A stretch of 64,000 bases of DNA from Mycolicibacterium porcinum (GTDB lineage Bacteria > Actinomycetota > Actinomycetes > Mycobacteriales > Mycobacteriaceae), in assembly GCA_002086835.1 (NCBI GenBank), contig MVIG01000007.1:1-64000 (forward strand). Direction: 5' to 3'. Shown piece by piece: positions 59,665 to 64,000 of the stretch. The notes under the pieces are model-generated. The model made no database searches, was not told where the DNA came from, and worked only from the letters and a program-made list of their open reading frames with translations. Made by a program: the position numbers and the translations under genes. Positions within the stretch are counted from its first letter, which is position 1. Each line of letters starts with the position of its first letter.

Positions 59665-60948
59665 GTGTTCCGGCGATACCTTGCACTGGCGGTCGCGGTG
59701 CTGTTCACAGGCCTGCTCGCCGGTTGCGAGAACACCGATTCCTGGGTGAATGCGCACGCCGCGGAAGGTTGGTCGGCGCAGTACGGAAACGCCGCGAACA
59801 CCAGCTACACCCGATCCCACGGCCCCGAGGCCCTTCGCCTGGAGTGGAGCCGGTCGGTCAAGGGTGAGCTGGGTGCCCAGGTGGCACTGAGCGCGGACAA
59901 CCGCCTGGCGGTGAACGCGCAGACCGCGGGCGGCTGTTCGTTGATGGTGTGGGAGGCCGACAACAACGCCCGCCAGCGCTGGTGCACGCGTCTGGTGCTG
60001 GGCGGAGGCTGGTCCAGCCCCCTGTTCGACGGGTTCGACAACGTCTACATCGGGCAACCCGGCACCATCCTGTCCTTCCCGCCCACCCAGTGGATCCGCT
60101 GGCGCCAGCCGGTGATCGGTATGCCGACCACGCCCCGGATCCTGGACGACGGCCAACTGCTCGTGGTCACCCATCTGGGCCAGGTTCTGGTGTTCGACGG
60201 GCATCGTGGCACGGTCGACGGGACACCGCTGGACCTGGTTGCCGGCGTGGACCCGACCGATTCGCAGCGTGGCCTGGGCGACTGCCAGGCGGCCCGGTCG
60301 CGGTGCCCGGTGGCAGCCGCGCCGGCGTTCTCACATCAGGCCGGCATCGTGGTACTCAGCGTGTGGCAGCCCGGCGCCGAGGCACCGGTGCTGATGGGCT
60401 TGCGCTACCACCCCGGCGCGGAGACGCTGCTGACGCAGGAATGGACCAGCAACGCGGTGGGTCGAGGACCGCTGGCCAGCCCGGTGCTGTCGGACGACGG
60501 CTCGACGGTGTACGTCAACGGCCGCGACCAGAAGCTGTGGGCACTCAACTCTGCCGACGGTTCACCGAAATGGTCGGTGCCGCTGAACTATCTGGCCCAG
60601 ACCCCGCCCTCGGTGTCACCAGATGGGCTGATCGTCGCCGGCGGTGGGCCGGAGGCCAAACTGACCGCGGTGCGCGACGCAGGCGATCACGGTGAGGTGG
60701 TCTGGACTCGCGACGATGTGGTCCCGCTGACCACGTCGAGCCGGGCCGGCGGGGTCGGCTACACAGTCGCCCGCGAGGGCGGGCACGGCCAGACGCTGCT
60801 GGTATTCGACACTGCCGACGGGCACACTCTGAACGCCTATCCGGTCCCGGAGGCCACCGGCTGGCCGGTGGGGGTGTCGATCGGTGCGGATCACCGGATC
60901 GTCACCGCGACCAGCGACGGTCAGGTGTACGGGTTCGCGCCGGCCTGA
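59665..60948 (+). CDS. PQQ-like beta-propeller lipoprotein (Rv3035-like)
   Basis: A 427-residue exported lipoprotein. The lipobox is LAGC with the acylated Cys21, and the rest is PQQ-like repeats (WAL-N-DGSPKW type, seen around NSADGSPKWSVP). The GTG at 59665 has a GAAAGGA ribosome-binding site; a longer upstream frame is not used. It corresponds to Rv3035. The propeller probably serves as a binding or assembly scaffold; dehydrogenase activity is not implied. It converges with the DUF3298 gene with 6 bases between. Confidence 0.83.
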   Translation: MFRRYLALAVAVLFTGLLAGCENTDSWVNAHAAEGWSAQYGNAANTSYTRSHGPEALRLEWSRSVKGELGAQVALSADNRLAVNAQTAGGCSLMVWEADNNARQRWCTRLVLGGGWSSPLFDGFDNVYIGQPGTILSFPPTQWIRWRQPVIGMPTTPRILDDGQLLVVTHLGQVLVFDGHRGTVDGTPLDLVAGVDPTDSQRGLGDCQAARSRCPVAAAPAFSHQAGIVVLSVWQPGAEAPVLMGLRYHPGAETLLTQEWTSNAVGRGPLASPVLSDDGSTVYVNGRDQKLWALNSADGSPKWSVPLNYLAQTPPSVSPDGLIVAGGGPEAKLTAVRDAGDHGEVVWTRDDVVPLTTSSRAGGVGYTVAREGGHGQTLLVFDTADGHTLNAYPVPEATGWPVGVSIGADHRIVTATSDGQVYGFAPA

Positions 60949-60954
60949 TCCCCG

Positions 60955-61644
60955 TCAGGCCAGGAGCGCCGCCACGGCGGAGCGCGGCACGTTGGCCTGG
61001 CTGGCTCCGGCGGCTTCCGGCAACAGTTCACCCTGTCCGAAGAAGAAGATCACCGAGTCGTCGGTGATCGCAAAGTTCTGGTAGTGCACGGGATCCAGGC
61101 CGACCGTGGGCGCGATGGCCTGTTCGACGCCCGACTGCTTCTGCAGTTCGCGCTGCACGATCGGGAACACCACGTCCAACGGCCTGGAGCCCGGTTTGAA
61201 CAGGGTGTCGAAGGTGATCGGGGCCCGCGTGGCCACGTTGTAGTTGAACGTCTTGTACCAGGTCTGCGGGTGGGCCCCGCCGACGTTCTGATAGACCTCG
61301 AACACCAGACTCTGGGTGCGCGCCGGTGTCCCGGAGCTGTATGCGGTGCCCTTGGCGTCCAGCACATAGGGCTGATCGCGTGAGCCCGGCATACCCGAGA
61401 CGTTGACGAATCCGTCGCGGGTCTGGATCAGGTAAGCGGCGACGGCCTGTTGATCGGGATAGTCGACCGGAAACGTGTAATCCAGTGTGTAGGTGGCGTT
61501 GGCGGTGTGCACCTGGCAGGTCTGGTCACCGTCGACGGTGCCGCCGAGGTCGGCGCAAGCAGACTGCGCGGCCGCCACCGGCATGCCGAGCCAGCCGAGC
61601 AGCGCACCTGCCGCCAGCAGCGCTGTCACAGGGGAAATTCGCAT
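60955..61644 (-). CDS. Secreted DUF3298 (RsiV-like) protein, TB22.2-like
   Basis: A 229-residue exported protein. The signal peptide ends near residue 26 (PVAAAQSA), and the mature domain is DUF3298 with adjacent DUF4163-like region (TYTLDYTFPVDYPDQQAVAAYL and FKPGSRPLDVVFPIVQRELQKQ). It corresponds to Rv3036c, secreted antigen TB22.2. DUF3298 occurs in the lysozyme-sensing RsiV of Bacillus, so a polysaccharide-binding role is plausible but untested here. Confidence 0.85.
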   Translation of the reverse strand: MRISPVTALLAAGALLGWLGMPVAAAQSACADLGGTVDGDQTCQVHTANATYTLDYTFPVDYPDQQAVAAYLIQTRDGFVNVSGMPGSRDQPYVLDAKGTAYSSGTPARTQSLVFEVYQNVGGAHPQTWYKTFNYNVATRAPITFDTLFKPGSRPLDVVFPIVQRELQKQSGVEQAIAPTVGLDPVHYQNFAITDDSVIFFFGQGELLPEAAGASQANVPRSAVAALLA

Positions 61645-61718
61645 CGTCAGTCGTCCTCGCAGGCGATCAACTCACACCGGTTGATCCACCGGCGTGTTTG
61701 GTTCAGGGTACGTGGCCG

Positions 61719-62969
61719 TTATCGCGAAGGGCGACAAATGAATGCCGCTGCCCGGCTGGCGGCCCCGGACCCCAGCCGCGCGATCACCACCGCCAGGTGC
61801 TCGGTGCCGCGCAAGCGCATCCGCGCCCGCAACGCATCGGGGTCCACGTCCACGCCACGAACCAGGATCTCCAGTGCCCCCACCGACCGCGCGGTCAGCG
61901 CGGCCTTCAGGCGCCGCTCCTGGAACTGCAGCTGTTCGAGGACCTCGAATCCGCGCACCCCCGCGGGCAGCTGGTCGCCGGACAGGTAGGCGATGTCGGG
62001 GTCGAGCTGCCACAGTCCGTGCCGCGCCGCGTAGTGGCGGACCAATCCGGCCCGCACCACCGCGCCGTCGGGGTCGACGATCCAGCGCCCGGCCGCGGCG
62101 ACGGGGCAGTCGTCGGGTTCGGCGTCGCTGATCTCCTCGCGGGTATCGAGCATGCTGGCTCGTCTGTGCACACCGGGTTCGGTCAGCCCGGGCGACCACA
62201 GGCAGGCTTCCCGCACGCTACCGCCGACCGAGGTCACCTCGATCTCCCCGGCAAACCCCATCTTGGTCAGCTCGTCGAAATCGATTCCCGGAGCGCACTT
62301 CACCACGAAGTCTCGTTCGCGGTAGACGTCGAGAACAGCGTCGAGCGCCGGGGTGTAGGCCCGCGGGTCGAAGCGACGCCGGCCGCCGGACCGCCGGGCC
62401 GGGTCGATGATCACCACGGTGTCTCGGGTGATCGGCGCGAGCGCGTCGGCCCGGCACAACGGGACGGCGGGGCCGCCGTCATCGAGATTGTTGGCGGCCA
62501 TCGCCAGGCGCACCGGATCGAGGTCGCTGCCGACCAGCTGCGCTGCGCAATCACGCAGTGCCACAAGCTCACTGCCGATCGAGCAGGTCGCGTCGTGCAC
62601 CTTGGCGCCGGCCAGCCTGCGGGCGCGGTGAGCGGCTACCGGTGCGGCCGTGGCCTGTTGCAGTGCCTCATCGGTGAACAGCCACCGACCCGGGTCGTCG
62701 AACTTGGCCGCGGCCCGGCGCCGCAGCTGTACGGTCTCCACCAGGATTCCGGCACGGTCACCGAATTGTGTTCGGACCGCGGCGATGTCGCCTACCAGGC
62801 CGGATCCGGCGAGCCCGCGTCGACCCACCTCCGCCAGCGCCCGCTCGCCCGCCTCCGACCGCAGATACGCGACGTGTGAGAGGTCGAACGCTACTCCACC
62901 GCTCAGGAGGGCTTTACTCCCGTGACCATCACGTTGTAGAACCAGCCCTTGGGCACAACGCGTCGCCAC
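61719..62969 (-). CDS. Class I SAM methyltransferase with THUMP-like domain (Rv3037c-like)
   Basis: A 416-residue frame; the conserved part starts near VAFDLSHVAYLRSEAGERAL (about residue 26), and the first residues may not be real. The methyltransferase core follows, with VHDATCSIGSELVALR and VIIDPARRSGGRRRF. A C-terminal THUMP-like domain completes the protein. It corresponds to Rv3037c, which has been proposed as an MGLP methyltransferase, though the THUMP-like domain suggests RNA as an alternative substrate. The ATG lies 67 bases inside the upstream gene; no better in-frame ATG exists, so the start is uncertain. Confidence 0.75.
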   Translation of the reverse strand: MATRCAQGLVLQRDGHGSKALLSGGVAFDLSHVAYLRSEAGERALAEVGRRGLAGSGLVGDIAAVRTQFGDRAGILVETVQLRRRAAAKFDDPGRWLFTDEALQQATAAPVAAHRARRLAGAKVHDATCSIGSELVALRDCAAQLVGSDLDPVRLAMAANNLDDGGPAVPLCRADALAPITRDTVVIIDPARRSGGRRRFDPRAYTPALDAVLDVYRERDFVVKCAPGIDFDELTKMGFAGEIEVTSVGGSVREACLWSPGLTEPGVHRRASMLDTREEISDAEPDDCPVAAAGRWIVDPDGAVVRAGLVRHYAARHGLWQLDPDIAYLSGDQLPAGVRGFEVLEQLQFQERRLKAALTARSVGALEILVRGVDVDPDALRARMRLRGTEHLAVVIARLGSGAASRAAAFICRPSR

Positions 62970-63904
62970 ACGTTGGAGTCGACCCAGCTCAGCGTGGTCC
63001 AGCTGCCGAACGCGAACTTGGCCCAGCCCCAGCCCAGACGCCCGGGCGGCACCGCCGCCTCGAAGGTGCGCACCGGCCAGCCGAGCATCGCCGCGGTGAA
63101 TTCCTCACTGGCGGTACGCACTTCGACCGCGCCGGCGTTGGTGGCCATTCGCTCCAGGTCGGCGGGATCGAAGGTGTGCAGGTCCACGACGGCTTCCAGG
63201 GCCGCGGCGCGGGAGGACTCGTCGAGTTCGGCCTGGGGCCGGCGCCAGCCGCTCAGCCAGGGCAGCTTGGTCAGGTTGGTGGTGGCGTGCCAGGTCAGTG
63301 TGGACAGCTCGCGGGCGTACTTGTTGCCGACGGTGGTCGGCTCACCGGCGAAGACGAAGCGGCCGCCCGGCTTGAGCACCCGGACCACCTCGCGCAGGGA
63401 GAGCTCGACATCCGGGATGTGGTGCAGCACGGCGTGCCCGACGACCAGATCGAAGGTGTTGTCCTCGTACGGGATGCCTTCGGCGTCGGCGACCCGCCCG
63501 TCGATGTCCAGGCCGAGTGACTGACCGTTGCGGGTGGCCACCTTGACCATGCCCGGGGAAAGGTCGGTCACCGAACCGCGCCGCGCCACCCCGGACTGCA
63601 CCAGGTTGAGCAGGAAGAACCCGGTGCCACAGCCGAGCTCGAGGGCTCGGTCGTACGGCAGCTCGCGCTGCTCGGATTCGGGGACGATCGCGTCGAACCG
63701 GCCGCGGGCGTAGTCGATACACCGCTGGTCGTAGGAGATCGACCACTTCTCGTCGTAGGTCTCGGCTTCCCAGTCGTGGTAGAGCACCTGCGCGAGCTTG
63801 CTGTCATGCATCGCGGCTTCGACCTGTTCGGCCGTGGCGTGCGGGTTAGGAGTCGGCATACCGGCGATATCGGTGTCGGTGCCGGAATCCTTGATGTCAG
63901 TCAT
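62903..63904 (-). CDS. SAM-dependent methyltransferase (Rv3038c-like)
   Basis: A 333-residue class I methyltransferase with motif ALELGCGTGFFLLNLVQSGV (about residues 86-105), the acidic TDLSPGMVKVATRNG, and post-motif VLHHIPDVELSLREVVRVLKPGG. It corresponds to Rv3038c. The C-terminal part is Trp-rich (LGWGWAKFAFGSWTTLSW) and may contact a membrane. The substrate is unknown. It overlaps the Rv3037c-like gene. Confidence 0.88.
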   Translation of the reverse strand: MTDIKDSGTDTDIAGMPTPNPHATAEQVEAAMHDSKLAQVLYHDWEAETYDEKWSISYDQRCIDYARGRFDAIVPESEQRELPYDRALELGCGTGFFLLNLVQSGVARRGSVTDLSPGMVKVATRNGQSLGLDIDGRVADAEGIPYEDNTFDLVVGHAVLHHIPDVELSLREVVRVLKPGGRFVFAGEPTTVGNKYARELSTLTWHATTNLTKLPWLSGWRRPQAELDESSRAAALEAVVDLHTFDPADLERMATNAGAVEVRTASEEFTAAMLGWPVRTFEAAVPPGRLGWGWAKFAFGSWTTLSWVDSNVWRRVVPKGWFYNVMVTGVKPS

Positions 63905-63938
63905 GCAGGGCAGCCTAACGGCCGGGGTGGGGTGGATG

Positions 63939-64000
63939 TCAGGGCCGGTCCACCAGTCCGTCGACGGCGGCCTTCGCCGCGGCCAATACGTCCACCGGAT
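63939..64000 (-). CDS. 3' end of a gene cut by the window edge (possibly echA17-like)
   Basis: Only the last 19 codons and stop are visible, ending VDGLVDRP before TGA. In M. tuberculosis the gene upstream of Rv3038c on this strand is echA17, an enoyl-CoA hydratase. The peptide is too short to confirm this. Confidence 0.4.
   Translation of the reverse strand, partial: PVDVLAAAKAAVDGLVDRP

Overview
The window is a high-GC actinobacterial chromosome segment, almost certainly from a fast-growing Mycolicibacterium. Gene order follows, nearly gene for gene, the Mycobacterium tuberculosis segment Rv2976c (ung) to Rv3038c, with extra genes slotted in. Supporting signs are HupB with a mycobacterial Lys/Ala/Pro tail, lppZ and TB22.2 relatives, the methylglucose lipopolysaccharide (MGLP) genes, GatCAB with no glutaminyl-tRNA synthetase in view, and many probably leaderless starts. 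I see no transposase, prophage, CRISPR array or rRNA. The synteny statement rests on remembered gene order, not on an alignment.

Layout. 0-10 kb: ung/thiL, a stand-alone Lrp ligand-binding domain protein, a DUF3515 protein, ddlA, gpsA with a coupled Cys/Met-metabolism PLP enzyme, fbiD (coenzyme F420), ppk1 and mutT1. 10-14 kb: hupB, leuCD and the divergent IclR regulator, then tRNA-Glu and tRNA-Gln. 14-20 kb: gltX with a fumarylacetoacetase-like partner, a secreted lipase, an MFS permease and a RibD/DHFR-like reductase. 20-28 kb: serA-leuB, a phytoene-desaturase-like protein with WrbA, and ilvB-ilvN-ilvC. ilvBNC is preceded by a full attenuator: leader peptide, antiterminator candidate and intrinsic terminator. 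28-40 kb: PH-domain protein, DoxX, LppZ, TetR, gatB, a MarR/NAD(P)H-binding pair, pfkA, gatA/gatC, an ACT protein and ligA. 40-50 kb: YjbR, an acyl-CoA-ligase-like enzyme, ArsR/SRPBCC, a stand-alone MetE-barrel protein, mnmA, iscS, two acyltransferases resembling OlsA/OlsB, and a nitroreductase/cupin/NmrA operon. 50-64 kb: etfBA, then the MGLP-associated block (methyltransferase, GH57, GT4, secreted protein, hexapeptide acyltransferase, PQQ-like lipoprotein, DUF3298 protein, two methyltransferases). An MFS exporter and a long ArsR regulator are inserted in this block. The last 62 bases are the end of one more gene.

Themes. Most leucine, isoleucine and valine genes are here in four transcription units under at least two controls, attenuation at ilvB and an adjacent IclR regulator at leuCD. 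The indirect Gln-tRNA route (gltX, tRNA-Gln, gatC, gatA, gatB) lies within 24 kb. I did not find a new multi-gene defence or mobile system. The most interesting signals are regulatory: the ilvB attenuator, several clear operator-like palindromes (lipase/MFS, MarR, ArsR and etfBA promoters), and long nested palindromes between genes.
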